From Kutzneria sp. CA-103260 (GTDB taxonomy: Bacteria; Actinomycetota; Actinomycetes; Mycobacteriales; Pseudonocardiaceae), in contig NZ_CP073318.1 in the NCBI RefSeq assembly GCF_018263855.1, positions 2,294,001 to 2,358,000 of the forward strand: a stretch of DNA of 64,000 nt. Reading direction: 5' to 3'. Position 1 is the stretch's first letter. Each line of letters starts with the position of its first letter. The translations under genes were made by a program, and so were the position numbers. Below are positions 34,527 to 43,513 of this stretch, one piece after another. The notes beneath the pieces were generated by a model. That model saw nothing but the letters and a program-made list of their open reading frames with translations, ran no database searches and was not told where the DNA came from.

Positions 34527-35123
34527 TCAGGAGGTCGCCGGCACCAGGGCGATCGCGTTGACCTGGGGCTGGTCGACGGCGTCGCGGGTGAACGCGATGG
34601 TCACCGTGCCGGTGGCGTCGGCGGTGACCGGGAAGTCCTTCTCGACGCCGAACGCCTCCTGGCCGTCGGCGCCGCGGGCGATGGCGGCGGCGATGATGTC
34701 GAAGTTGGTGAGCACCTTCGAGCCGTTGACGGTGACGTCGAACTCGCGCTGTCCGGGGTGCTTGAAGTACCAGTCGAGGAAGTACAGGCGGGCCTCGTAG
34801 CCGGCGCCGGCCTGCAGGCCCGGGATGGTGTAGGTGAACTCGCCGACCCGTGAGGTGTCCCAGATGCCGGCGGGCAGCGGGTGCGTGACGGTGCCCCCGA
34901 AGTTGGGCAGGCTGGGAGTGCCGGTGGGCATGGTGTCGGCGCTGCCGCCGGACCAGTAGGTGTCGGCCACGAAACCGTCGCCGCCGGCGCCGCCGAGGTC
35001 GATCGCCACACCGCCCGCGTTGTCGGCGTGCGCGAGGGCCGACGTGCCCAGGACGGCGCACAGCACCGTCGCGGCGGCGACGCCGGCTCGGGCCGTCGTG
35101 CGGCGGCCAAGAGGTGTGCTCAC
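34527..35123 (-). CDS. Secreted malectin-like carbohydrate-binding protein
   Basis: 198 aa from GTG 35123 (CGGAG about 6 bases upstream); a longer open frame to 35498 has no support. A Sec signal peptide covers about residues 1-33 (AGVAAATVLCAVLGTSALAHA). The rest is a malectin-type beta-sandwich: AIDLGGAGGDGFVADTYWSGG, FTYTIPGLQAGAGYEARLYFLDW in pieces, REFDVTVNGSKVL, and a final VNAIALVPA. Malectin domains bind glucose-type di- and oligosaccharides. It heads a unit with the GH26 remnant and lies under two LacI-type palindromes. Confidence 0.8.
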   Translation of the reverse strand: MSTPLGRRTTARAGVAAATVLCAVLGTSALAHADNAGGVAIDLGGAGGDGFVADTYWSGGSADTMPTGTPSLPNFGGTVTHPLPAGIWDTSRVGEFTYTIPGLQAGAGYEARLYFLDWYFKHPGQREFDVTVNGSKVLTNFDIIAAAIARGADGQEAFGVEKDFPVTADATGTVTIAFTRDAVDQPQVNAIALVPATS

Positions 35124-35151
35124 GGGGGACTCCGATCGTCTTGACGGGCGG

Positions 35152-35163
35152 GAGAGCGCTCTC
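35152..35163. promoter_or_regulatory. LacI-type operator GAGAGCGCTCTC (proximal)
   Basis: Perfect 12-base palindrome 29 bases upstream of the malectin-like start. The AGCGCT centre is typical of actinobacterial LacI/CebR-type sugar-responsive repressors. Confidence 0.7.
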
Positions 35164-35204
35164 TGGGCTGCCGGCTCGGTTGGAGGACCGGTGACCGGCA
35201 GGTG

Positions 35205-35218
35205 GGAGAGCGCTCTCC
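35205..35218. promoter_or_regulatory. LacI-type operator GGAGAGCGCTCTCC (distal)
   Basis: Perfect 14-base palindrome with the same core as the proximal site, 54 bases away centre to centre. Two sites suggest cooperative or looped repression of the malectin/GH26 unit. Confidence 0.7.
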
Positions 35219-35287
35219 TACCGTCGCGGGCAGCCGTCCGGACGGTCAAGGCTCCTGCACGAATGTGGGTTCGTCCTTGCCCGGCAG

Positions 35288-35431
35288 TCACGCACGAGGC
35301 ACGGAACCCGGCAGCAGGGCGAAGTAGATCGCCGTGGTGGCGTCGAGCGCCAACGACGCCGGCGCGTTGACCAGAGCGACCAGTGCCGTCACGAGGTAGA
35401 GCGCCGGACTGACCAGGCTGCGCCGGCTCAT
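35288..35431 (-). pseudogene. Possible C-terminal remnant of a TMEM175/DUF1211-like channel
   Basis: A 47-codon frame reading MSRRSLVSPALYLVTALVAL then NAPASLALDATTAIYFALLPG. Two hydrophobic helices with an S-P-x-x-Y start fit the last part of bacterial TMEM175-family membrane proteins; the upstream frame has no related sequence, so only a tail survives. It could instead be a genuine short membrane peptide. Confidence 0.35.
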
Positions 35432-35561
35432 CGCGCGCAGCCAGCGTCGGCAGCTGGGCGGCGAGCGTGGCGGAGATGCTCGGGCTGGCCGCCCACACCG
35501 ACGGCCCGGACGGCGGTGCGTACGGTGTTGGCGAGGGTCTTTCGGACGACGCCGGCGCGGG

Positions 35562-35930
35562 TCAGCAGGTGGTGATCATGGCGACGGCCGCCCAGTCGAT
35601 GTTGCCACGTTGTTCGCCGGCCGGCAGACGCCATGGGGGTCTACCGTCGACGAAGTAGATCACCGGACGGGTGCCGAGCATGTTGTTGTCGAAGGAACCT
35701 GCGCTCAACCACGGGATCGGGAGGTTCCCACAGCCGTATACGCCGATGTCGTCACCGGTGAGGTTCGGACCCGAGTACGCGCAGAACCACCCGGGAGCGG
35801 CTCCTCCCTGGCACTGCGGCAGGTTGACCATGGAGGGCTCGATTCGCGCCGGCGCCGCGCCGGCCACAGCCGGCAGCGACATCAGCATGGCGGCTATCGA
35901 GACCGACACGGCAAATCGTTTCGTGATCAC
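35562..35930 (-). CDS. Secreted I36-type peptidase inhibitor-like protein (copy 1)
   Basis: 122 aa from GTG 35930. I prefer this over ATG 35942 because GGAG lies 7 bases before the GTG and because its neighbour starts the same way (MITKRFAV versus MIMRRMAV). Signal peptide to about residue 25 (AVAGA). The mature part has the beta/gamma-crystallin-like pattern LPQCQGGAAPGWFCAYSGPN, CGNLPIPW and a C-terminal ITTC. Members inhibit metalloproteases or subtilisins, or are stress-linked extracellular proteins. Confidence 0.75.
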   Translation of the reverse strand: MITKRFAVSVSIAAMLMSLPAVAGAAPARIEPSMVNLPQCQGGAAPGWFCAYSGPNLTGDDIGVYGCGNLPIPWLSAGSFDNNMLGTRPVIYFVDGRPPWRLPAGEQRGNIDWAAVAMITTC

Positions 35931-36012
35931 AATTTTCTCCATCGCCTGAGGAAGATCGGTGTTGTCCTCCGCGCGGGCGTCGCGCGGAGGACAACCAGCC
36001 CGGACGGGTTGC

Positions 36013-36402
36013 TCAGCAGTTCGTGATCGAGGCGACCGGCGCCCAGTCCACGTTCGTCTTCTGGTACGAGGCGGCGGCCGGCATGTGCCAGGCGGTCGCG
36101 CCATTGGCCCAGTACAGCCACGGCCGGGTGCCGGGGGTCTGCTCGTTGTCCCACGATCCCTTGCTGGTCCACGGAATCAGGTAGTTCGCGCAGTCGTACA
36201 TGCCGATGCTCTGACCGGTGAAGTTCTGGCCGGAGTACGCGCAGAACCACCCGGGATCGGCGCCGCCCTGGCACTGCGACGGGTTGTTCACGTACGGCGT
36301 CGCCACCGCGGTCGACGCGCTGGCCGCCGCCGGCAGCGTCAGCACCGTGCCGGCCATCGCCGCAACCGTCGCGGCCAAGACCGCCATCCGTCTCATGATC
36401 AC
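36013..36402 (-). CDS. Secreted I36-type peptidase inhibitor-like protein (copy 2)
   Basis: 129 aa from GTG 36402, with GGGAG 8 bases upstream. Signal peptide to about residue 29 (LPAAASA). The mature part repeats the copy 1 pattern: SQCQGGADPGWFCAYSGQNF, CANYLIPWTSKGSWDN, and ends VASITNC, giving four conserved cysteines. It lies 82 bases upstream of copy 1 in the same direction; the pair is a tandem duplication. Target protease unknown. Confidence 0.78.
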   Translation of the reverse strand: MIMRRMAVLAATVAAMAGTVLTLPAAASASTAVATPYVNNPSQCQGGADPGWFCAYSGQNFTGQSIGMYDCANYLIPWTSKGSWDNEQTPGTRPWLYWANGATAWHMPAAASYQKTNVDWAPVASITNC

Positions 36403-36543
36403 CGTTCTTCTCCCTTGCCTGTGAGACCTTGGTGTTGCTCTGGCACGGCACGACGGTGCGCTCGCAACCCTCGCGGAACCTTCGGGAAAGCTTGAAACCG
36501 GTGGTCCGGTCTGCTAAGCCGACACGGGGAGAGCCGATCCGGC

Positions 36544-39306
36544 GTGGGGGAAGTGGTGGCTGCGGAGTTCCGCGTGTTGGGCACCGTCGAAGCACTCGAC
36601 GACGGTCACCCCGTCGACCTCGGCCACACCAGGCAACGCGCCGTGTTGGCCGTCTTGCTGGTGCAGGCCAACCATCCTGTGCCCGTCGATCAGTTCGTGG
36701 ACCACGTCTGGGGCGAGCATCTTCCCCAACGCGGTCGCGATGCCTTGTACAGCTACGTTTCCCGACTGCGCGCGGTCCTGGCAGCCCTGCCGGACGTGTC
36801 CCTGCACCGGCGCTCCGCCGGCTACCTGCTCAGCGTCGACGAGGCAACGGTGGACCTGCACCGGTTCCGTCAGCTGATCACCCAGGCTGGGGCCTCGACC
36901 GACGACAACCAGGCCCTGGCACTGTTCGACGAAGCCCTGGCCCTGTGGCGCGGGATGGCCTTCGCGGATCTGGACAGCCCCTGGCTGGCCTCGGTGCGAA
37001 CGACGCTGGCGGCGGAGCGTCGTACCGCGGAGTTGGACCGCACCGACGCCGCGTTGCGCTGCGGACGCCACACCGAACTACTGGCCGACCTCATCGCCCA
37101 CGCGGCGCAACACCCGTTGGACGAACGCCTTGCCGGCCAGGTGATGCTCGCGCTGTACCGCTCGGGCCGCCAAGCCGACGCGCTCCACCACTACCGCCAC
37201 CTCCGCGGGGAGCTGGTCGACCAACTCGGCACCGATCCCAACCCCGGGCTTCAACAGCTGCACCAGCAGATCCTGACTGCGGACCCGACGTTGACCATCC
37301 CCGCCGCGCCGAAGGTGACGCCGCGCCAACTGCCCCCGGCACCCGCGGGATTCACCGGCCGCAGCAACGAACTCGCGGCTCTGGACATCACCGACGGAAA
37401 CACCGTGCTGATCTCCGCACTCGCCGGGGCCGGCGGGATCGGCAAAACCTGGCTCGCCCTGCACTGGGCCCACACCCACGCTGACCGCTTCCCCGACGGA
37501 CACCTGTTCGCCGACCTACGCGGCTTCAGCCCTGACAGCACCTCGCTCGATCCCTTGACCGCGGTCCGCGGCTTCCTCGACGCCCTGGGCATTGACCCCG
37601 CACGCGTCAGCGGCGGCCTGGCCGAGCACACCGCCCGCTACCGCAGCCAGATCGCCGGCCGACGCATGCTCATCGTGCTCGACAACGCCGCCGCCCCCGA
37701 CCAAGTCATCCCGCTGCTACCCGGCACACCCTCGTGCACCGTGATCGTGACCAGCCGCATCATCCTCACCCCGCTGGTCACCCGGTACGGGGCCCGCCAC
37801 CTGAACCTGGACGTTCTCACCGACGCCGAGGCACATGCTCTTCTCGCCCAGCGCCTGGGGCATGCGCGGGTGGCAGCCGAGCCGGACGCGGTCGCCGAAC
37901 TGATCCGCCTGTGCGGACGTTATCCGTTGGCGTTGAGCATCATCGCCAGCCGCGCCCAGGCCCACCCCGACCTGCCGCTGGCCGAGTTCACCACCGAACT
38001 CCGGGACGCCGACCTGGTCGCACTCGACGACGCCGACCCGACTGCCAGCCTGCCCGCCGTGCTGTCCTGGTCCGTCCGCGGCCTGACCACCCAGCAGCGC
38101 ACGGTGTTCGCCCTGCTCGGCATCGCCCCCGGCCCTGACATCGGACTACCCGCCACCGCCAGCCTCACCGGACTGGGAATGACGGAGGTGCGGACGGTGC
38201 TGAGGGAGCTGGTGGCGGCGTCGCTGCTGAACCGCCACGCCCGCGACCGCTACGCCATGCACGACCTGATCCGCGCCTACGCCATCACCACCGCCAACGA
38301 CCTGGATGACCAGACGAGGGAGACAGCACTGCGACGAGTCCTGGACTTCTACACCCATACCGCCCACACCGCCGACCGCCTCCTGAACTCCAACCGACCG
38401 CCGATCCAGCTAGCCCTACCCGTCCTTGGTGTCCGACTCCAGCCACTGTCCGACATTCCCGCAGCGATGGCCTGGTTCGACGCCGAACATCCAGCCTTGC
38501 TCGCCGCCCAATACACCGCCGCCGCCCACACCTGGCACTCCGCGGTGTGGCAACTGGCGTGGGCCTTGACCACCTTTCACCTCCGACAAGGGCTTCGCCA
38601 CGACCGGCTCGCCGTCTGGCGGGCCGCGCTGGATGCCTCTGCGCACCTCCCCGACCCCGCCATCCGCATCCGCGCGCACTGGTACCTCGGCCAGGTACAC
38701 GTGGACCTGGGGCGTCACCAGGAGGGGATCGAGCATCTGCAGCAAGCTCTCGCGCTGGCCGAGGAGCATCACGACACCGATCACCAAGCCCACATTCACC
38801 GCATGCTCGCGTGGGCGCGGGCACACCAGGGAGACGATCAAGGAGCTCTGGAACACGCTACCCGTGCCCTGGACCTCCACCGCATGCTCGACCGACCGGT
38901 GGGGAAAGCCAATGCGCTCAACGACATGGGCTGGTACGCAGCCCGGCTAGGTGACTACGACACCGCGCGTGATTGCTGTCAGGAAGCCCTTGCCACCCAC
39001 CGGGACCACCACAACCTTGAGGGCGAGGGGGCCGCCCTGGAAAGCCTCGGCTACATCGACCACCACAGCGGCCACCATCAAGAGGCCATCGGCCACTATC
39101 GGCAAGCCCTCGCCCTTCGCCGCACCCTCAGCAACATTCACTACGCTGCCACCACCCTCGATGCTCTTGGCCACCCTCATGCCGCGCTCGGCGAGGACGA
39201 GCAGGCCCGGTCGGTGTGGCGGGAGGCGTTGGAGCTGTACCGGCGGCAAGGTCGCGACGACGAGGCCGACCGAGTACAGCGTCAACTCGATGCCCTGGAT
39301 GGTTGA
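36544..39306 (+). CDS. AfsR/SARP-family regulator with NB-ARC and TPR domains
   Basis: 920 aa, GTG 36544 with GGGGAGAG about 10 bases upstream; GTGs at 36553/36556 are alternatives. Residues 7-98 are the OmpR-like DNA-binding domain (FRVLGTVEAL, YSYVSRLRAVL), 100-245 the bacterial transcriptional activator domain, 265-600 an NB-ARC/STAND NTPase with Walker A GAGGIGKTW (K301) and MLIVLDNAA as Walker B. Residues 640-915 are TPR repeats (IEHLQQALALAEEHHDTDHQ, ATRALDLHRMLDRP). AfsR-type proteins activate antibiotic or morphology genes on signal. A paralogue's 3' end lies at the right edge of the window. Confidence 0.92.
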   Translation: MGEVVAAEFRVLGTVEALDDGHPVDLGHTRQRAVLAVLLVQANHPVPVDQFVDHVWGEHLPQRGRDALYSYVSRLRAVLAALPDVSLHRRSAGYLLSVDEATVDLHRFRQLITQAGASTDDNQALALFDEALALWRGMAFADLDSPWLASVRTTLAAERRTAELDRTDAALRCGRHTELLADLIAHAAQHPLDERLAGQVMLALYRSGRQADALHHYRHLRGELVDQLGTDPNPGLQQLHQQILTADPTLTIPAAPKVTPRQLPPAPAGFTGRSNELAALDITDGNTVLISALAGAGGIGKTWLALHWAHTHADRFPDGHLFADLRGFSPDSTSLDPLTAVRGFLDALGIDPARVSGGLAEHTARYRSQIAGRRMLIVLDNAAAPDQVIPLLPGTPSCTVIVTSRIILTPLVTRYGARHLNLDVLTDAEAHALLAQRLGHARVAAEPDAVAELIRLCGRYPLALSIIASRAQAHPDLPLAEFTTELRDADLVALDDADPTASLPAVLSWSVRGLTTQQRTVFALLGIAPGPDIGLPATASLTGLGMTEVRTVLRELVAASLLNRHARDRYAMHDLIRAYAITTANDLDDQTRETALRRVLDFYTHTAHTADRLLNSNRPPIQLALPVLGVRLQPLSDIPAAMAWFDAEHPALLAAQYTAAAHTWHSAVWQLAWALTTFHLRQGLRHDRLAVWRAALDASAHLPDPAIRIRAHWYLGQVHVDLGRHQEGIEHLQQALALAEEHHDTDHQAHIHRMLAWARAHQGDDQGALEHATRALDLHRMLDRPVGKANALNDMGWYAARLGDYDTARDCCQEALATHRDHHNLEGEGAALESLGYIDHHSGHHQEAIGHYRQALALRRTLSNIHYAATTLDALGHPHAALGEDEQARSVWREALELYRRQGRDDEADRVQRQLDALDG

Positions 39307-39335
39307 TTCCAGGCCGGATGGACCTCGCTGGAGTG

Positions 39336-40499
39336 CTAGAGACCGAGGGCGGCCACGAGCAGGGCGGTGACGGTGTCACGGTTGGCGAGGCTGTCCTGCC
39401 ACCGCAGGCGGCGGCCGGCCTCGACGACGACGCCGAATCCGGCGTGCACCAGCACTCGGGCCTGGCGCGGATCGAGGTCCGGGCGGGCCAGCCGGAGTTG
39501 CTGCTCCCAGACGGCGATGTGCTCACGCTGCGCGATGACCAGGGGCCGTTGCAGGTCGGCGGGCAGGCCGACGAGTTCGGCGTCGGCGACGCTGGTGAGC
39601 GCGGTGTGCCCGAAGCTGTAGGCCACGTAGGTCCCGGCCAGCGCGACGACGGCCTCATACGGACCGGTCACGCCCCGCAGGTTCTGTTCCACCGCCTGGG
39701 CCAACAGCGCGGCCGCCTGGAGGCAGGCGGCCGCCAGGATGTCGACCTTGCCCGGGAAATAGCGGTAGAGCGCGGACTGGGTCAGTCCCACGGCCTCGGC
39801 GATCCGGCCGTTCGTGACGTTGACGAACCCGTCCCGCTCGAACAGGGGGATGGCGGCCGCGAGAATCTCGGCGCGCCGGGTCCGCGGCACGGGCTGGGCG
39901 GGAAGCTCGACCAGGCGCGCACTGCCGACGGCCGCCGCCGGATCGGTTGCGACCACACGCACGGCCGACGCCACCAGCAGGTCCTCGGCCCGGCGTTGGG
40001 CGATCGAGGTGTGATGCATCGTGATGGACCCGATCGCGCCGAGGGCCGCCGCGGCTCGCAGGTGCTCGTCGGGCACCTGGTACTCACGTCGCACCGTTTC
40101 GGCGACCCGCTCGACCACCTTCCCGAACTTCGCCCGGAGGACCCGGCGATCCTCGCGGTTGAGGTAACGGGCCTCCCACCGGTACACGCCGCCCGACTCT
40201 CGATGGGCGACGGTGACCCGGGCGACGGCGGCGAGCACGTCGGCGAGGGCCCCGGCCGGCGGCACCTCCTCGAGCGCGGCGACGAGGCCGTCGGCCATGG
40301 CGTTCGTGCACTCGGCGAACAGCGCGTACTTGTTCGGAAAGTGCCGGTACAGCGCGGCCGCGGTGATGCCGACGCCGGACGCGATCTCCTCCATGGACGC
40401 GGCGTGGTAGCCGCGCTTGCTGAAGACGCGACCGGCCGCGTCGACGATGAGCTGCCGGCGGTTGCGTGGCCGGACGGCCGCGGTCGGCTCGGCGGTCAC
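39336..40499 (-). CDS. Tandem (double) TetR-family regulator
   Basis: 387 aa from GTG 40499; a TTG at 40550 is open too but has no ribosome site. Two full TetR units lie in one chain. Unit 1: DNA-binding part QLIVDAAGRVFSKRGYHAAS, ALYRHFPNKYALF. Unit 2 (from about residue 205): RAEILAAAIPLFERDGFVN, GLTQSALYRYFPGKVDIL. Each is followed by a helical ligand domain, the second ending in a WQDSLANRDTV tail. Fused TetR pairs are known but uncommon and act as intramolecular dimers. Divergent from the acyl-CoA synthetase gene; probable regulator of the rubber/fatty-acid cluster. Confidence 0.85.
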   Translation of the reverse strand: MTAEPTAAVRPRNRRQLIVDAAGRVFSKRGYHAASMEEIASGVGITAAALYRHFPNKYALFAECTNAMADGLVAALEEVPPAGALADVLAAVARVTVAHRESGGVYRWEARYLNREDRRVLRAKFGKVVERVAETVRREYQVPDEHLRAAAALGAIGSITMHHTSIAQRRAEDLLVASAVRVVATDPAAAVGSARLVELPAQPVPRTRRAEILAAAIPLFERDGFVNVTNGRIAEAVGLTQSALYRYFPGKVDILAAACLQAAALLAQAVEQNLRGVTGPYEAVVALAGTYVAYSFGHTALTSVADAELVGLPADLQRPLVIAQREHIAVWEQQLRLARPDLDPRQARVLVHAGFGVVVEAGRRLRWQDSLANRDTVTALLVAALGL

Positions 40500-40620
40500 G
40501 TCAACACCCCGGCGGGCGTACGCGGGAACAGGGCCATGCCTGCCAGTCAATCATGAGACGACCCGCGTCCCGGGACCAGCCCGCCCGCCGGCCCGGTCCG
40601 TGAACCACTGTGACTTTCCA

Positions 40621-40630
40621 TTAACATAGC
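40621..40630 (+). promoter_or_regulatory. TTAACATAGC motif upstream of acyl-CoA synthetase
   Basis: This A/T-rich 10-mer, containing a TAACAT -10-like box, occurs 77 bases before the synthetase start. Its exact reverse complement occurs at 45198-45207 facing the aldehyde dehydrogenase gene at similar distance, so it is a candidate shared promoter or operator. Confidence 0.5.
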
Positions 40631-40706
40631 CCTTCTCAAGCTGCTTCGTTCCCTCTCATAATGACGTGTCCGACCTTCACTTGTCCGGCACCCTGAGGAG
40701 TGGTCC

Positions 40707-42275
40707 ATGTCGACCGACGCGGCTCCCGCCTGGTCCTTCCGGCAGCACTGGATGGCGCAGGCGGCCACCCACGCGATGATGCGGCCGGACAAGCCGGCGC
40801 TGCGGCACCTCGGGAAGACCACGACCTGGGCGCAGTTGTCGCGGCGGTCGTTGCAGCTGGCCGCCGCGCTCGCCGACCGAGGTGTCGCCGAAGGGGATCG
40901 CGTGGCGACCCTCACCCTCAACCACCCCTGGTTCGTGGAGAGCGTGTTCGCGGCGAACAGCTTGGGAGCCATGGCCGTTCCGCTCAGTTTCCGGCTCGCG
41001 CCGCTGGAACTCGACTACATCCTGGCCGACTGCACGCCGTCGGCCGTCGTCGTCGACGCGCAGCTGCTGCCGTTGCTGCGGGCCGTGCCGACCGCCTCGT
41101 CGATCGGCACGGTGGTCGTCATCGGCGAGTCCGACGTGACCGAAGACGTCGTGCCGTACGAGGAGTTCCTGGCCGCCCACGCGCCGATGGAGCTGCCCGA
41201 CGTCAGCGAGGAGTCCACGGCGCTGATCATGTACACCTCGGGCACCACCGGCCGGCCCAAGGGAGTGCTGCTGTCCCACCGGAATCTCCAGGTGCAGGCG
41301 ATCACCTGCGTCCGGGCCATGGAGATCTTCGACGACTCCGATGTCGGTTTCCTGACCGCGCCCTTCTTCCACATCGCGGGCCTGGGCTCGATCGTGGCGA
41401 ACTTCCTGGTCGGCGGCACGGTCGTGATCCACCCACTGGGCGCCTTCGACCCGCGGGCCGTGCTGGACGCCTACGAACGCGAGGACGCCACCGTGGTGTT
41501 CAACGTTCCGCAGCAGTGGGATTCGATCTGCGCCCAGCCGGACATCGAGAAGCGTGACCTGAAGCTGCGGGTCATCAGCTGGGGCGCCGCGCCGGCGAGC
41601 GACACGACGCTGCGGGCCATGGCGGCGAGCTTTCCTGAGGCCCTGAACGTGGCTGTGTTCGGCCAGACCGAGACCTCGCCGATCACGTGCGTGCTGCGCG
41701 GGGAGGACTCGCTGCGCAAGCTCGGCTCCGTGGGCCGGCCGATTCCGACCGTGCAGTGCCGTGTGGTCGACGAGTTCATGAACGACGTGGCCGTGGGCGA
41801 GGTGGGCGAGATCGTCTACCGCGGGCCGACCGTGACCCGGGGGTACTGGAACAAGCCGGCGGAGACCGCGGCCGCCTTCGCCGGCGGCTGGTTCCATTCC
41901 GGCGACCTGGTCCGGCAGGACGACGAGGGCTTCGTCTGGGTGGTCGACCGCAAGAAGGACATGATCATCAGTGGCGGCGAGAACATCTACTGCGCCGAAC
42001 TGGAGAACGTCATCGCCGAGCACCCGTCGGTGCTGGAGGTTGCCGTGATCGGCCGGACCGACGAGCGCTGGGGCCAGGTGCCGGTCGCGTTCGTCACCGT
42101 CGCGGCCGACCTGTCCCTGGCCGAGCTGACCGGTTTCCTCGACGGGAAGCTCGCCTCCTTCAAGATGCCCAAGGACCTCGTGCCGGTCCCCGGACTTCCC
42201 CGCAACGCGGGCGGAAAGGTGCTCAAGAGCCTGCTGCGCGCCCAGGACGAGAAGCAGGCGCGGGAACGGATCTGA
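40707..42275 (+). CDS. Fatty acyl-CoA synthetase (FadD-like, ANL superfamily)
   Basis: 522 aa, ATG with GAGGAG 6 bases upstream. ANL motifs: the P-loop ALIMYTSGTTGRPKGV near residue 173, the NVAVFGQTETSP adenine-binding segment, WFHSGDLVRQDDEGF hinge region, and the C-terminal catalytic Lys in NAGGKVLKSLL. It activates an acid to the acyl-CoA via an acyl-AMP. Its convergent neighbours (acyl-CoA dehydrogenase, aldehyde dehydrogenase) and the rubber oxygenase suggest the substrate is an isoprenoid or fatty acid. Confidence 0.9.
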   Translation: MSTDAAPAWSFRQHWMAQAATHAMMRPDKPALRHLGKTTTWAQLSRRSLQLAAALADRGVAEGDRVATLTLNHPWFVESVFAANSLGAMAVPLSFRLAPLELDYILADCTPSAVVVDAQLLPLLRAVPTASSIGTVVVIGESDVTEDVVPYEEFLAAHAPMELPDVSEESTALIMYTSGTTGRPKGVLLSHRNLQVQAITCVRAMEIFDDSDVGFLTAPFFHIAGLGSIVANFLVGGTVVIHPLGAFDPRAVLDAYEREDATVVFNVPQQWDSICAQPDIEKRDLKLRVISWGAAPASDTTLRAMAASFPEALNVAVFGQTETSPITCVLRGEDSLRKLGSVGRPIPTVQCRVVDEFMNDVAVGEVGEIVYRGPTVTRGYWNKPAETAAAFAGGWFHSGDLVRQDDEGFVWVVDRKKDMIISGGENIYCAELENVIAEHPSVLEVAVIGRTDERWGQVPVAFVTVAADLSLAELTGFLDGKLASFKMPKDLVPVPGLPRNAGGKVLKSLLRAQDEKQARERI

Positions 42276-42290
42276 GTCGGGCTCAAGGCC

Positions 42291-42315
42291 GGCGGGCGTG
42301 TGGACCACGCCCGCC
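42291..42315. terminator. Bidirectional terminator hairpin between convergent genes
   Basis: GGCGGGCGTG-TGGAC-CACGCCCGCC makes a perfect 10-base stem with a 5-base loop, 15 bases after the synthetase stop and 2 bases from the acyl-CoA dehydrogenase stop. No T-run, as usual in high-GC actinobacteria. Confidence 0.75.
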
Positions 42316-42317
42316 GC

Positions 42318-43481
42318 CTACAGGCCCAGGTCGCGGCCGACGATCTCCTTCATGATCTCCGTGGTGCCGCCGTAGATGGTGGAGATGCGCGAGTCGAGGT
42401 AGTCGTGGGCGATGCGGTATTCGAGCATGTAGCCGTAACCGCCGTGCAGTTGCAGGCACCGTCCGACGATGCCGACGTACTGCTCCGTGGTCCAGAACTT
42501 GGCCGCCGCGGCGTCCGCGGCGCTGAGTTCGCCGCGGACGTGCTTGGCGAGCAGATCATCGATGTAGCTCCGGCTCACCCGGACGGCGGTGACCATCTCG
42601 GCCAGTTCGAAGCGCGTGTTCTGGAAGGAGCCGATCGGCTGGCCGAACGCCTTGCGCTGCTTGACGTAGTCCAGGGTGCGCGCCAGCACGCCCTCCGCGG
42701 AAGCCACGGCGTTGGCGGCGATCGAGATCCGCTCCTGGGGCAGATTGCGCATCAGACCGAGGAAGCCCGACCCTTCCTCGCCGAGCAGGTTGGCGGCGGG
42801 CACCCGGACGTCCTGGAAGAAGAGCTCGCTGGTGTCCTGGGCGTGCAGGCCGATCTTCTCCAGGTTGCGGCCGCGCGCGAAGCCGGGGCGATCGGCTTCG
42901 ACGACCAGCAGGCTGATGCCGCGGTGCGGGTCCGGGCCGGTCCGGACGGCGGTGACGACGAGGTCGGCGTTCTGGCCGTTGGAGATGAAGACCTTGCTGC
43001 CGTTGACCACGTAGTCCGCGCCGTCGCGAACAGCGGTGGTGGCGATGCCGGCCAGGTCGCTGCCCGTTCCCGGCTCGGTCATCGCGACCGCGACGATGAG
43101 CTTTCCGGCCGCGATGCCGGGCAGCCAGCGGGCCTTCTGCTCGTCGTTGGTCAGGTCGGTGAAGTAGGGGATGACGATGTCGTTGGACAGCGCGACGCCG
43201 GCCAGGCCGTCCGAAACGGGGTTGCGTGCGAACTCCTCGCCGATCACCGCGTTGAAGCGGTAGTCGGTGATGCCGCCACCGCCGTACTCCTCGGAAATGG
43301 TGAAGCCGAGGATGCCGGCCCGCGCGGCCTCCTCGAAGAGCGCGCGGTCGACCTTGCCCTCCGCCCGCCATCGCTCGGCGTGGGGTGCGGCGTGCTTGTC
43401 GACGAAGGCGCGGACCGTGTCGCGCAGGAGTTCGTGGTCCTCCTCGTAGAGGGATCGTCCGGTCGAGATCGCACTGGCCAT
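42318..43481 (-). CDS. Acyl-CoA dehydrogenase
   Basis: 387 aa from ATG 43481 (GGGAG 6 bases upstream); the frame is open to 45074 but that is read-through across the aldehyde dehydrogenase. Typical order: N-terminal helices (LYEEDHELLRDTVRAFVDKH), FAD beta-barrel with VAVAMTEPGTGSDLAG and VFISNGQNADLVV, then helical C-domain with ERISIAANAVASAEG and QLHGGYGYMLEYRIAHDYLD. Flavin-dependent alpha,beta-desaturation of an acyl-CoA in a beta-oxidation-type route. Its 5' neighbour on the strand is the aldehyde dehydrogenase, 32 bases away, so co-transcription is likely. Confidence 0.92.
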   Translation of the reverse strand: MASAISTGRSLYEEDHELLRDTVRAFVDKHAAPHAERWRAEGKVDRALFEEAARAGILGFTISEEYGGGGITDYRFNAVIGEEFARNPVSDGLAGVALSNDIVIPYFTDLTNDEQKARWLPGIAAGKLIVAVAMTEPGTGSDLAGIATTAVRDGADYVVNGSKVFISNGQNADLVVTAVRTGPDPHRGISLLVVEADRPGFARGRNLEKIGLHAQDTSELFFQDVRVPAANLLGEEGSGFLGLMRNLPQERISIAANAVASAEGVLARTLDYVKQRKAFGQPIGSFQNTRFELAEMVTAVRVSRSYIDDLLAKHVRGELSAADAAAAKFWTTEQYVGIVGRCLQLHGGYGYMLEYRIAHDYLDSRISTIYGGTTEIMKEIVGRDLGL

Positions 43482-43513
43482 CGGGACTCCCATCACTCGC
43501 GCCCTGTCGCTGC

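Noticed and set aside
40677..42308. 543-aa antisense frame over the acyl-CoA synthetase
   Set aside because: His/Val-rich shadow with no motif; the plus strand has all ANL motifs.
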